From the NCBI GenBank assembly GCA_004154925.1, contig QJNS01000710.1:1-64000 (forward strand): a stretch of 64,000 nucleotides of DNA. Reading direction: 5' to 3'. The notes below the pieces were generated by a model. It ran no database searches and had not been told where the DNA came from. It was given only the letters and a program-made list of their open reading frames with translations. The translations under genes and the position numbers were made by a program. This stretch comes from Monosporascus cannonballus. Its lineage: Eukaryota > Ascomycota > Sordariomycetes > Xylariales. This document shows, in pieces, positions 35,511 to 48,097 of the stretch; position 1 is the first letter of the stretch, and every line of letters starts with the position of its first letter.

Positions 35511-38500
35511 AGTTGCCTCATCGTGATCAGGACCCCATTTTGGAGGTTATGGCTGCGCCTGCGGCGCAGCAGCCGTAGCCACAGCTATAGCTTTTAATCA
35601 AAAAATATCTATTAGGGGTCCAATATATTAGCTAAACTCCTTTAAGAATAATACTTACAAAAATAATAAAACCTCCAAAATAAGGCTTAATAATAAGTTA
35701 TAATTTTTTTATTCCGTTTGATATATTCCTATATAAATTCGCAGAAATTATTAATAATAACTTTAATAATATATATTAATTATAAAATTTTTAATATTTT
35801 AATTTATATAATTTAATATAAAATTAATATTTTTATTTCTTAATATAATAATACTTTTAATTAATATAAAATAAAAATTATTATAATAAAAAATAATTTA
35901 AAATCTTAATAAATATATATTATAATTTCTTAACCTTTTTAAGCTAATATAATAATAATATATAAGGTTTAAAATCGTTTGTAATAAATCCTGAAATATA
36001 TTTTTTAAATTAATTAATATAAATAATATATTCGAAAATTTAAAATAAATATTTTAAATTTTTAAATATTTAATTTCTTAAAGCGAAATATTTATTTTTA
36101 TCCGATATTTTTACCTGTTTTTTACTAATATAAATATAATTAACTTATATGCCAATATTATATATATAATTAATAACCTTATAAAAACTTTACGCCGTCG
36201 ATTTATTCGCCTTATATTAGGCGCCATATTTAACGGATAAAGTTGAATTTTACGGAAAAAACAAATTAATATAATATATAATTTGGTTTTCAAATAACTT
36301 AATATTTTTTTTGTTATTAAAATAAATTTTAATTTTTTTTAATTATTTAAATTTTTTTTTAATAATTAATTTAATTATTATTTAAATTATATTATTAATT
36401 AAATTAACAGAAAAATAACAAATTTTTATTTTAATAATTTTATATTTTATTTTCATTTTAATATTTACGAATACGAAAAAATTTAATTAAAAATATTTAA
36501 CCATATAAATGCCGAATAACATAATTATATTATTTTTATTTCTGAATAAATATCGAATAATTAAGTTTAAACTATTATATTAAATTTTATTTTTAAATAT
36601 TAATATAATTTAAGTATTATTAACGAAATATATTTATTATGAAAATGGAAAAATTTCCGGTTTAAATATATTAATATTCGTAAGCTATATTTTATTTTCC
36701 CTATTTATATATATTAATTTATATATATAATAATTATTCGTAATATTATAAAAAAATCACGAAATATGGCGTTTTTCGTTAAATCGGCGGCTTAATTAAA
36801 TATAATTATAAGGCAGAAATCTGGCGTTTTAATATTAATCGTTCCGAAATTAACATTATTATTTTTCTTATATTTAAAAATTAACGGTTAAATTAAAAGT
36901 TTTTAAGTTTTTTAATAATTAATATATCCGGATTATTATATAATATTCTTTTAACCCAGTTTAATAATTTGCGTTTTATTATTAAAATTATTATTCATAT
37001 TAATAATAAGACGAAAATTATAAATATCCGTAATTATTTAATTAAAACTATAATAAATTAAAGATATTTATTAAAAATTATAAAAAAAGTTATTAAATTT
37101 TATAATTCCGAAATACTTTATAAAAACCAAATTCATATATATAATAACTTAAAATAATTAGATAATTTTATCCGTATCGTTATATCTATTATTATTTTTA
37201 AATTAAACGTAAATATCCCGGATATTAATCGAATAATATAATAAAATATACTGCAAAACTTTTCAATTAAAAATTTATAATAATAATTCGATTAAGTAAT
37301 TCGTAATTATAAGTAATTAAATATAACTAGCCATAAACAAATTATATTATTTGCACCTTATTAGGCGTTCGATAAATATAAAATTAAATTATTTATTTCG
37401 GAAAAATCTAAAATAACGAAAATTATCCAGGCCCGGTAAGCCAAAAACCGTATTATTCATAAAAATATAAAGATCATAATAAAAAGCGATATAACGAACT
37501 TGGATAATAAAAAAAATAATACGCAATTTATCGCAAATAAACTCGATCAAAACAAAATAATTATCGAATTTCAATTTTAACTTTCGGCCGGCTAAAATAT
37601 TACCCGTAAACCTTCGAAATAAAATAATCCTAACTTGTAATATCGGACAAAAATAAGGCCTTAATAATACGCGTTATTTAACGGCAAATATATACGTAAG
37701 GCGATTTTAATATATTTAAAAAAACGAAATTATTATATTAAAAAAACCGTAATAATTTAATTCCGGCTAAACCTTATTATAACATATATACATTTAATTT
37801 CTTCTATATATCTAAGCCTTTAAATTCGAAAGTATTTATATAAAAATAACTAAAAACCGGTTCGGTAAAAACGGTTACTTAAAAAATAATAAAGTCCTGA
37901 TATAAACGACGGACGAACGAATTACTTTTTACGTAATTGTTTCCGCTTGGCGATAAAAAAGCAAAATAAATATTTATTCTTATTAAACTTAAACAATTTT
38001 TACTTAATAAATTTCCGAATAAATTAAATAAAATTAAAAGTCCATATTTAATTCAAAATATAATCGAATTAATTAAGGCGGTTCCCGATCTCGATAAATA
38101 ACAATATTAGAACATTTTGAAAAACCGCCTATTTTCTGCATTATATATAATATACGAAAAAATAATATTATCGATTTCACAAAAAATATAAATAATTTTT
38201 TATAAACGGCAAAATTCGCTTAATCGGAAATAACAGCGTTATATCCCCATATTACAAACCAATTTATATAAATTATAAATTATTATTACGTTATAAATTT
38301 AATAAATATCGGAAAAAATTATAAGGCCGCCTTAAGTTACATCCCGTTTTAATTAAAATATATCGTATACGGTCGTTCGGTTTAAATTAATAGCTAATAA
38401 TTTAACGGTAATCCTAATAGTTCAAATATTAAATTGGCATATAGTTTATACGCTTTCGTAATTTAAAATCGCAATTTCGATTATAACGACGCCTATATTT

Positions 38501-41500
38501 ATACGCGTAATTCGCAATATATTAAATAATCCTAATTAAAAGCTTATTTTATCTCCTTTATTTATAATATCGGCGCAAAACTTATCGTTCCTAAATATTT
38601 TTAACTTTCTAGCCCCGCTTTCGTTACCGTACTTATATTCACATAATTTGTTTACTTTTATATTATTACCGAAATCGCCGGCGTTGCCAGAACAGAATAA
38701 GTTATAACCTAACGTTATAAATAATATATCGGAAAAGGAAATCGAAATAATAATTTTTATCGAAATTAAAAAATTACCCGTTAAAAATAAACAATATCTA
38801 TTAGATAATAATATTAATAGCAAATTAAAAAATAATCGCGATATTAAGTTAAAAAGTAAAAAACGAAATTTCGCCGGTTTTAATTAAAGCCGATAATAAA
38901 AAATGCGTTTAATTTTGGTACGGTATCGCGTTCGTAAAACGTAATAATTGTAAATATTTATATAATATTAATTAAAGCTATTAATATATTATTTACTTAT
39001 TAAATTCGTTCTTTTTATTAATTTTTAATTCGTTAAGTTTTATACGGAATATTAATTCGTTTTAATCCGGATAAATTATATACTATAAAATATATATAAT
39101 ATATTTATTTAGTTAAAAAATTAACGGAATTTTATATTACGTAATTCGAATTATAATATATTATGGTTATTAATAAATTATCTTTTTAACTTTTAACCCT
39201 TAATCTATAACGCCAAATTAAAATTTTTTAAATCTTATTTTCCGGTTTTTTTTCTTAAATTCGTTATATTAACTTTTGAAATATTTTTATCTTTTTTAAT
39301 CTTTAAGGTATTTTTATTCGGATCAAATAATTAGGATAAATAATCGATTATACGGGTAAATAAATAATATAGATAATTTTTCGCCAATATTAGAAAAATT
39401 ATTTTTTCCTTATTAATATAGCTATTCCGGCGTCCGTTTTTTTTTAAATATTAATTCGAAATATTTAAAATCTCGGATTTGCAATAAATCTTTATTAATT
39501 ACGTTTTATAACCTTATTTTTTGCAATTAAAATTAATATCTGTCGGCGTACAGTCCTAATTAATATTTTTCGAGGCCGTCCGTATACTTTGTCGTTATTT
39601 TATTGGAAATTTTGATAATTGTTTTTTTTGAATTGGGGCTTTTTGGTTTTTTTAGTAAAAATCGACAGCCGGATTTAGCTTTTTTCCTCTCGCCGCGTTT
39701 TCCTTTTGTTAACGTAACTAAATCTTCGGCTGGTTCTAAGCATTCCTCTATTTTTTCACTAGCTAATTTTAAGAATTCTTTTATATTAAAATTCTATATA
39801 AATATAATAATAATCGGATATTCCGGGTAATAGCCGAAATCCTTAATATTAGTACTAAATATATTGCGGTACTTAAAAATCTAATTTTTATATAAAGTTA
39901 TTTATTTAATAGCTAATTACGTATAATTACGGATTTTCTTTTCGTTTAATATTATAAAAATAATATTTATATAATATATACCATAAAATATATTGCGGTT
40001 TTATATTCTTTTTAATTAAGACCATAAAATTATTATATCTTTAATATCATTTATATTATGTAAATCGTTATAAATTATAAATTCCCGAAAATAATTAACG
40101 GCCCGAATTATATAATTTTTTAAACAATATACGCCGGTTAAATTTATAATATAAAGAACGTTTATTTTGCGATTCCAAAAACTTATTATCTAATAATCCG
40201 TATTATCCATATCGATAATTTTATTATTATATTTTAATATAAGGAAAAAAACGAATAAAATTGCATATTATTTAATAACTTTTTCGAACTTTAATAAAAA
40301 CGAAATTTCAAAATCGTTAAAATATATAAATATATTTTTATTAACTTTTTATAAATTATATATATATAATTAAAATCCCGGAATATTTATTTAAATGATA
40401 TTCCGAAATTATCGTAAATAAAATATACATTAATATATATATAACGATAAACAGCTTACGTTTTTTAATATATAATAATAAAATATACTTTATAAAAACC
40501 TTATAATACTGGGACTTTATCAAATAATCGTTTAACTTAAGGAAAATTTATTTTATAAATTAAAATAAGATTTAGAAAAATAATATATATAGCAGAAAAT
40601 AAAATACGGAAAATGGTATCATAATTAATATAATTCGTATCGAAAATTAACCTAATATTGTTACGATCTTTATATATATTTTAATCTTTTGCTAAATTAC
40701 TATATATTTTCTAAATACGATTACCGTATTTTACTTTATAAAACTGTAATAATATTATTATAATAATTATATAATATTAAGCATATATAAATAAGTAATT
40801 ATAATTAGGAAATTAAATAATATTATAAATTTAACGATATAACTTCTGCTTAATTAAAACTAAAAATATAAATAAAAATATATAAAGATTTATAATATAT
40901 AAATAAAATTTACGAATAATTAATAAATTATAAAAATATTTTAAAATAATATATATAAATTTTAAGATTATATAATTATAAATATGTAAATTATTAAGTT
41001 TATATAAGTTATTAAGTATAAATAAAAAAAAATTAATATTATTCCTTTTTATAACGAAATAATAACATAAAAGAAAAAAACTTAATAATTATATACAAAT
41101 TCTATCAAATTTATATTTTATTTTAAATTTTTTAATATAATTTATAAAATTATTTCGATTAAATATATATTAAATATAATTATTATAATTACTTAATATA
41201 TAATTAACATTATTTATTTAATTATAATTTCTTATAATTTTAAACATTTGTTATATTTTAATATATAAAATTATATTATTTACGCTATAATAATTATTAA
41301 TTAATTTTGTTTTACTTAATACCCGAAATCTATATTATAATACATATCTTTATATATTTTACGATATTATAAAAGGTAAATAAATTTCTTGTCGATATAA
41401 TAAAGACAATTTCCTTTATAACTTTCGATAATATATTCCGAACAAACTTAAAAAACCTTATTCGCCCGGTTAAAGGAATTAAATTCGCTAATAATATCCC

Positions 41501-44500
41501 CGAAAAATAAGTTCTTTCTAAAGAATAATCTGCGCCCAAAAAATAACTTTAAAAACGGGTAATAAAATCTCGGACTAAAAAATAGCGGGAATAGGTACTA
41601 GAATAAAAATAATCTGCCCTTAAGGAACAGCCTTAAGGATAAATAACAAGATTTTTAACCAAAAAATAACTGGAACCGGTATCAAAACAACTTACGATAA
41701 GGCGAAACCAATAACGTAATCCCGATTAAGGTACTTTCGTATTAACTAAATAATACTCGATTATTTTAAAATATAAGATACTTTTTACGAAAAATACATA
41801 TTATACGTAACCGATTTTAAATACCAGATATATATCATAAAATTATATTAATAGAGCGAAAAGTTAAAAGGAAATAAATATTTTACGTTTTAGCATTAAT
41901 ACAAATATATATTAAGAAAATCTTACGATTATTAAAAATATATAAGTTCGGTAGTATTATAAAAATTTTATATTATAAATAAACTTTTTTACTACGGAAA
42001 AATACGGGATTTATATAAGCATTAAATATTAATAATATAATTCGGGATATTTTCTATAATAATAACCGGCAGAATAAAATTTACATTATAACGAATTATA
42101 CTAATTTTACAAGTTATTAAATTACTAAGTTAATTACGGATTTTCGATTAATTACGGCTTTCGTAATTTAATAAAATAATTATATAAACAAAGTATTATA
42201 TAAACAATATAAAAAAAAATTTATAATTTTATAAGCCGGGCCGCTTAACTAGCAAATACATATTATATAATTATTTTATAAATATTATAATTTACGGAAT
42301 TATATAAGTAATAAATATATAAATTACGCATAAAAATGCGGCGAAAAATATTTATACGTAATTTCTAAATATTCGGCATTATTATATAATCCAAATAAAA
42401 ATTTCCAATAAAACTTAAACGTAAATATTATATTTAAAATAAATAAAATTTTGGGATCCGAAAACATAAAAGGAATTATTAATGCATAAATCATAATAAT
42501 ACGCGAAAAAAAGTAAAGCGTAAAATTTTTTTAAAAAGTATTTAAAAACGTTAATTAATAAATAAATTATAAACAGGGTATACGAATTAACCCAAAATTA
42601 TATATTATATTTAACTATAAGTAATAAAATATTTTTATATAATATTATAATAAATAAAATATTTAAACGAAATATAATTAATTAAAATTACGTAAATTAT
42701 AAACCTAATTATTTATATTAATTTCGTTAATAATTATATTACGTATTATATCGTAAAATATTGTTTTTTTATTTGCAATTTTATTATCAAAAGTAAATAA
42801 GTTACGTTAATATAACGATTAAATAATTATAATAATATATAAAACGATCTCGAAATTAACTAATTAAGATTACGTAAATAATAAAATTATATTAATATTA
42901 AAATTATAATATAAATAGTATATTATTTATAAACAATATAAAATAACAAAAAAATAAAAAATTATATTAATGGTTCGTTTTCGTCCAATAAATCCTTATT
43001 TTGTTTATTTAACGATAACGACAATAATAACGGACCGCTTTAATTAAAATTATTAATTAAATTATTAATAATTTGTATTATAAGATTATTATTTTTTTAT
43101 ACACAAAATATTATAATTATCCGGAACTAAATTATCCTTAGTAAATTTGGTATCAAAAATATTTCGGGTAATTACGTTAAAATTATTTACAAATTAATTT
43201 TTATTTTTTTGCCGTACTTAGTTAATTAAACTTATTTACGTTATCAGCAATAGGTACGGTATTATTAAAATTAATAAACTTAATTTCCATAACTTTACGG
43301 CCCGCAGCCAAAATATTTTCGGAATCTTAGTTATTCCTTTAAATCCAAAGCGGATATCCTTTAATAAATTAAAAATTCCGAAATAGAAAATAAGTACGTT
43401 TAAGGATTTTGTTACGAAAATCCCAAATAACGTAACGCTTATTTTGCGAAAAAAATATAACGAGCATAAAATTTGCGTTATAAGGATATATAATGCCTAA
43501 TTAAAAACGAATTTCGAAAAAAAAACAATATTAATATTATATATATTATTTTTCGACCGGCGGAATTCGTTAACAAATTACAGATTATAATATTCGCCCT
43601 TTTAATTAAATATTTTCCATATTTTCTTTTTAAATTTTATCGGAACCAGATTTAATACTAAAATTAAATTAATTGACTTTATAAAAAAATAATAATATCG
43701 GTATTCGCCGCCTAATATAACTAACGTCGCTATATTATATAATATACGAAAAATATAAATAAATTTGAGCTTTTAAAAAAATAATTTCGAAATTTTTTAT
43801 CGATAAAAACGGTATCGATTAATAATTAGCTATTATTTTTAATAAAATTAAAAAAGTTATCGCCTTATAAAATATCGATTATATTAAAAACATTTCCGGT
43901 TACGTAATTATCCGATAAGAAAGCTTTATTCGGCACGTTTAAATTAAAATTACGTTATTTAAAAAATAATATAAATAAATCATATTTCCGAATTAAAAAA
44001 TAAAATATTTACGAATTATCCGTTAAATTATTTATGTTATTAAGTAATATATTATTAATAAATAATAATAAAAGATTTTCGTCGAAAAAATTCTTATTTA
44101 TTAATACCTTTTAATTAAAATTCCGTAATATTTTCTTTATTTATCTAACGTAATTAAAATATTTAGAAATTATCTTATGCGCAATAAATTCAAATTCGGC
44201 AACGGTTAACCGGAAATATATATATTTTATAAATTTAGTAAATTCGGTTTTCGAAAAAAGGTTTTCGATTAAGGTATTCCGGAAAATTCCATATATATTA
44301 AACGTTTTTATTATATATGGTTTATATCGAATACGTAATTTTTATAAAAATAACGCAAATATGCAAATATTATATATATAAAAAATAAAAGGTTCAAAAA
44401 AATAATATTTTGGTAATTTTTAATATAATTATGTTATTTTATTTAAAAATTAATAATTTGTTTTCAAAATTACCTACATTTTATACGTCTCGGTTATATT

Positions 44501-46337
44501 ATCGGATTAATAAATACGTATAAATATAAGCAAAAAATTTATTTATATATAAAATGAAATAAAAATAAAAAATATTACCATTTTTTATTATATAAATTAA
44601 CCGCTTTAATTTAATTAATTTATATTTTCCGAATATAGTTAATTATTTTCTAATTTTTATAAATAAAATAAAAATATTCCGAAAACCGATAGAATTATTT
44701 TTTTAATCTATATATTTTTTAAAAAAGCTTTTAATAAACGTTATAAATACCGTTAGTGGTATTTTTATTTTCATTAATTATATTTAACGAAATCGAATAA
44801 CGTTTATTATTCAAAATACGTTTTAATTTAAAAAAAGCGGAAAACTTTTATTTATTACATTTATAAAATATATTAATAAAAATAAAAAATAAAATCCGGA
44901 TAATACTAATTATAAATTAACAAAAAGTATTAAGCGGTACCAAATATTATTATAATATTTTATAAAATTATTTTATTTTATAATATTACTTAGGCCGGAA
45001 TATAAATTATTTTAACTTTTTTTAACGATATAATTATAATAACGGGCAAAAGTAATAATAATATTTTGCATAACGGTACCGTATCGAAACGTTATATTAC
45101 GAATATAATTTTAAATATTAAAATTATTATATTGAAATATAATATCGCCTTAAAATATCTAATTATAAAACGTAATTTATTTTAATTAAAATTATATAAT
45201 TATAAAGGAATTAATACGATTATTTTAAATTTTTTTCGTTAACCGAATTATATTTTTATTTAACGTATAATAAATTTCGTAAATATCCAGCTTTTTTAAT
45301 ATATTAATACTATTCCGTAATAAATACGAAAATAATAAAAATTTAATAAATACGGCAAATAATTGCCGTTAATTGTGGAAATTATTTTAACCATAATAAT
45401 TAAAATTATAAAAAAATATATAAAAATATTCGGATCGTTATTATTATGAAATTATTTCGTTTTTTACTTTATATTATATAATTATTATTTTTTCCTTAAA
45501 TATATAATTACTTAATTTAAAAGTTTAAATTAGGTAAAAATAAACGTTTTTATAAAATATTTATTTTCGTTTAAGGTAATATAAATTATTTTAATTTCGA
45601 ATAATATTTTTTCCGGCGAGTAACGGAATCCAGGCCTTTTTACGAAAATTATAAGCTTCTTATATAATATATTATGGTATTTGCGTATAACGAGGTCTTA
45701 ATTAGCCGGAATTAAAAATTTCTATTAATTTTTATATATTAATAACTTTTTATATATTCGTTTTTTCTTTAAGATATTAATTAATCGATTAATCCGAACG
45801 GTCGAATTAAGAGTTCGGCTTAAATTATTATAAAAAACCTAATAACGAATAAGATTTTTAAATATTATATTAATTTTTTTATGTTGATATCAGAAATTTA
45901 AAATACGCATATATATTTTTTATTTTAAAGGCGCAATCCGGTAAAACTGGGAAAATTCGAATTTATTATATTTTAAAAAAAGAAATAATAACGTAATAAG
46001 TTCGGGTTATAATTATTATATGCGTTAAAGTTTAAAAATAACAAATACATTTTAATTAAAACCAGAATAATATTATTAATAAATTATAGCAAAATTAATA
46101 ATATATATATATTTATAAAAAAACGTTTTATTATTAAATTATTACGAATTTTCGTTTTTTTGAAAAAACAAATATATTAAACAAAACTGTTTTTATGTAA
46201 TTATAACTTAGGCCTCGTTGGTTCGTTACGGGGATTTGGGATTTGATTGGTTAATATTTAACGTTATGGAGCAGTACTTGAGTGACTTTGAAGAAATTGG
46301 GAATACGAGCCAGAGAGGTCTGAGCTAGCTAAGGTAA
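35511..46337 (-). mobile_element. Repeat A, copy 2, interrupted by an unidentified 8.2-kb insert
   Basis: Block 35511-37117 and block ~45323-46337 align in order with copy 1. The start TTGCCTCATCGTGATCAGG and the end CTGAGCTAGCTAAGGTAA are weakly inverted (TTRCCTCA). It lacks the gypsy and copia insertions of copy 1. Minus-strand coding is supported by the conserved segment GFRYSPEKILFEI near 45600-45660. How copy 2 came to follow copy 1 directly at 35510/35511 (tandem duplication or insertion into copy 1's end) is unresolved, because no clean target duplication is seen. Confidence 0.6.
37117..45323. mobile_element. Unidentified ~8.2-kb AT-rich insert in A copy 2
   Basis: A copy 1 is continuous here (29021-29045, AAAATACTCGAAAATAA), while copy 2 is interrupted after AAATACT and resumes at TACGAAAATAA. 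No matching LTRs or inverted ends were found and the target duplication is unclear. Coding sequence is mostly destroyed. One open stretch on the minus strand at about 39603-39780 reads EFLKLASEKIEECLEPAEDL followed by VTLTKGKRGERKKAKSGC, with near-normal composition. The insert may itself be composite. I cannot name its class. Confidence 0.5.
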
Positions 46338-46460
46338 GGCCTCGCTGGCTCGTTACGGAGATACGTTATTTGATTGGTTAATTTTAGCGCCTTGGCGTAG
46401 TACATAAAAATACATCAAAAATAGAAACGAGTCAGCAGAGGCCTGAGCTAGCTGAGGTAA
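46211..46460. repeat. Two ~125-bp tandem units at the right end of the composite insertion
   Basis: Units 46211-46337 and 46338-46460 both start GGCCTCGYTGGYTCGTTACG and end CTGAGCTAGCTRAGGTAA. The middles are related but diverged. A copy 1 has one partial unit (from about 29929, interrupted by the copia element). The second unit ends exactly at the 8-bp duplication. Confidence 0.8.
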
Positions 46461-46468
46461 TATAAGCG
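46461..46468. repeat. 8-bp target-site duplication, right copy
   Basis: TATAAGCG, matching 20152-20159. Confidence 0.88.
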
Positions 46469-47990
46469 CGCGATTCGGTATACCCCAATCGACTCTATTA
46501 CGCCGCATTTATAGCACTAAATCGCGTTCCGAAGCCCAAAGTAACGCGCGTAAATTGTCGGATCAAGAAAAGGATAAGCTTGTTAATTGGATATTGCATA
46601 AAGAAGTATGCGGCTGCGCCCTTATGAAGATCCAGGTTCGTTAAATGGCAAAAGCCTTATCGAGCCCTAAAAGAACCGTCGAGAAGAATTGGGTTAATTG
46701 CTTTATCGTACGTTATAATAAGATATATATAAAGAAAAAACAAGTTATGCCCCGGGACCCCCTAAAAGTACGCGATCATAACGATATCCGCGAGTTTTTC
46801 CCTCTTTTTGTCGTCGTTCGAACCAAATATAAGATTAAGCCTACAAACGAATACAATATGGATAAAACGGGCGTCCAAAAAGGGGAATAAGCTGATGGAA
46901 CGGTCATAGGATTTTCGAAAACGGCTTGCGCGAAACTTGGAGAATTGGAGATAACGTTATAGGTATTTATTTTCGAATATATCGGTTTTATATACGAAAA
47001 AAGTACGGCTGCATATATTTTTAACGGTTTTATCGTTTAAAAGCAGTAGTTACTCGAAAATATCGAAAAAGCCGAATATATGTTAATTTTGAAAAGGTAA
47101 ACTAATAACATTATTATATTAAAATAATTAAAATCTATCTTTTTTCCGGAAATCAAGCTTTGTTTTTATAATAAATAGCGGTTATTTATCTTAAATAATT
47201 ATATTATATATATATCTTTTATTTTTATATAAAAATGCTTTAAAAATAAAGTCGCCCTTATATATATGTTACCTTATTCGAATGGTAACCTTTAGTTATT
47301 CGACGTTGTTATATTTTCCGTATTCAAGAAAAAAATATCATATCGCTTTACGAAAGGCCGGCGAACTATTCGCAATAATTCCTAAATACAAACGCCGTAT
47401 GTTAAAAGCATATTGTCAGGCTGCCGAAATCGCTTTTACCGATAAAAATATTAAAGCTGGATGGCGTTATACCGGCTTACTTTTTTTCAAACCCGAAATG
47501 GTATTAGAGAACCTCGAAATAGCACCTTAACCGATCCCTAAGTCGAAAATACCCCCGGAACAAATAATTAATAGTTAGAACGAAATCGTATATATTCTTT
47601 ATAAGGCTTTAAAGCTACGGAGGAATATATAAACGGCTTTACGCAATTAGGCGGGGGCGTTTTGCGATATACGAAAAGTAATAATTAAAGTTGTTAAAGG
47701 ATTTAATAATTTTAATACCGAAAACGTTATTTTCCGTTATAATAATTAATTTTTGTAAGCGAAATTCGAAAAATACGAAAATTAAAAACGCCAAATTGTT
47801 ATTAAGCAATCGAATAAGTTTTTTGCAAATTTATTAGATATTAAGTCGGCCAAGAACAAAGCTATTAAACGTTTAAAACTTATAAAGGCTAATAATTAGG
47901 TTCTAATTAAGAGTTATATTTAAAAGCAGCCTGCTAAAAAAAGGTAACGCAAATCTAAATAGCCGAAATAACTTCATTTTATCAAGATAT
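46461..47990 (+). pseudogene. Pogo/Fot-type transposase relic (main part)
   Basis: Continues the frame begun at 20078: ARFGIPQSTLLRRI (helix-turn-helix), then ARKLSDQEKDKLVNWILHKE, then after a stop MAKALSSPKRTVEKNWVNCF, the first catalytic-Asp region YNMDKTGVQKGE, a stop, and ADGTVIGFSKT. After a frameshift the C-terminal DDE part appears at 47282-47530 (YHIALRKAGELFAIIPKYKR; RRMLKAYCQAAEIAFTDKNI; AGWRYTGLLFFKPEMVLENL). Further traces reach about 47950. Several stops fit C-to-T change of CAA or CGA codons. It is non-functional. The family is DDE_1 / CENP-B-like transposases that cut at TA. Confidence 0.88.
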
Positions 47991-48055
47991 ACGTTATTAC
48001 GTTGTTAAAAGGCTTTGGAATATGCAGGTAACTATCAATTTGTGTGTATTTTGGC

Positions 48056-48097
48056 TATGCATTGCTAGGGCTATGCATTAGGTGGGGTCCGAGGTTA
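48056..48097. repeat. Right 42-bp terminal inverted repeat of the pogo element
   Basis: Perfect inverted copy of 19949-19990. Sequence changes abruptly to GC-balanced unique DNA right after it. Confidence 0.92.

Larger units (their letters stand above)
20160..46460. mobile_element. 26.3-kb composite nested insertion inside the pogo transposase
   Basis: This segment sits between exact 8-bp repeats and interrupts a single codon of the pogo transposase. An 8-bp duplication is typical of hAT and some other DNA transposons, so the first element to land here was probably one of these. Its left margin (20160-20354, not AT-rich) begins TTACTGTTACAGG and its right margin ends CTGAGCTAGCTGAGGTAA. These are weakly inverted (TTAC/GTAA). 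Between them lie two A repeats, a gypsy element, a copia element and an unidentified 8.2-kb insert. No intact transposase remains. Confidence 0.8.
19949..48097 (+). mobile_element. Fot/pogo-type DNA transposon split by a 26.3-kb nested insertion
   Basis: The left end (19949-19990) and right end (48056-48097) are 42-bp perfect inverted repeats starting TAACCTCGGACCCCACC, where the leading TA is the duplicated target dinucleotide. The transposase begins at ATG 20078 and reads 27 codons to 20158. It then stops matching at 20159 and resumes in the same frame at 46469 with ARFGIPQSTLLRRI. The segment between is an insertion bounded by 8-bp direct repeats TATAAGCG (20152-20159 and 46461-46468). Without it the element is 1840 bp, the usual size for fungal Fot/pogo elements. 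The termini are unmutated although the transposase is damaged. Confidence 0.93.

Noticed and set aside
36111..41539. Short ORFs of 60-95 codons in the AT-rich block
   Set aside because: They are Ile/Phe/Tyr/Asn-rich frames expected in RIP-mutated DNA. Only the 39.6-39.8 kb minus-strand stretch has normal composition.
20160..46460. Starship giant transposon
   Set aside because: Size would fit a small Starship, but I recognise no DUF3435 captain at either edge, no cargo genes, and the interior resolves into ordinary nested retroelements.
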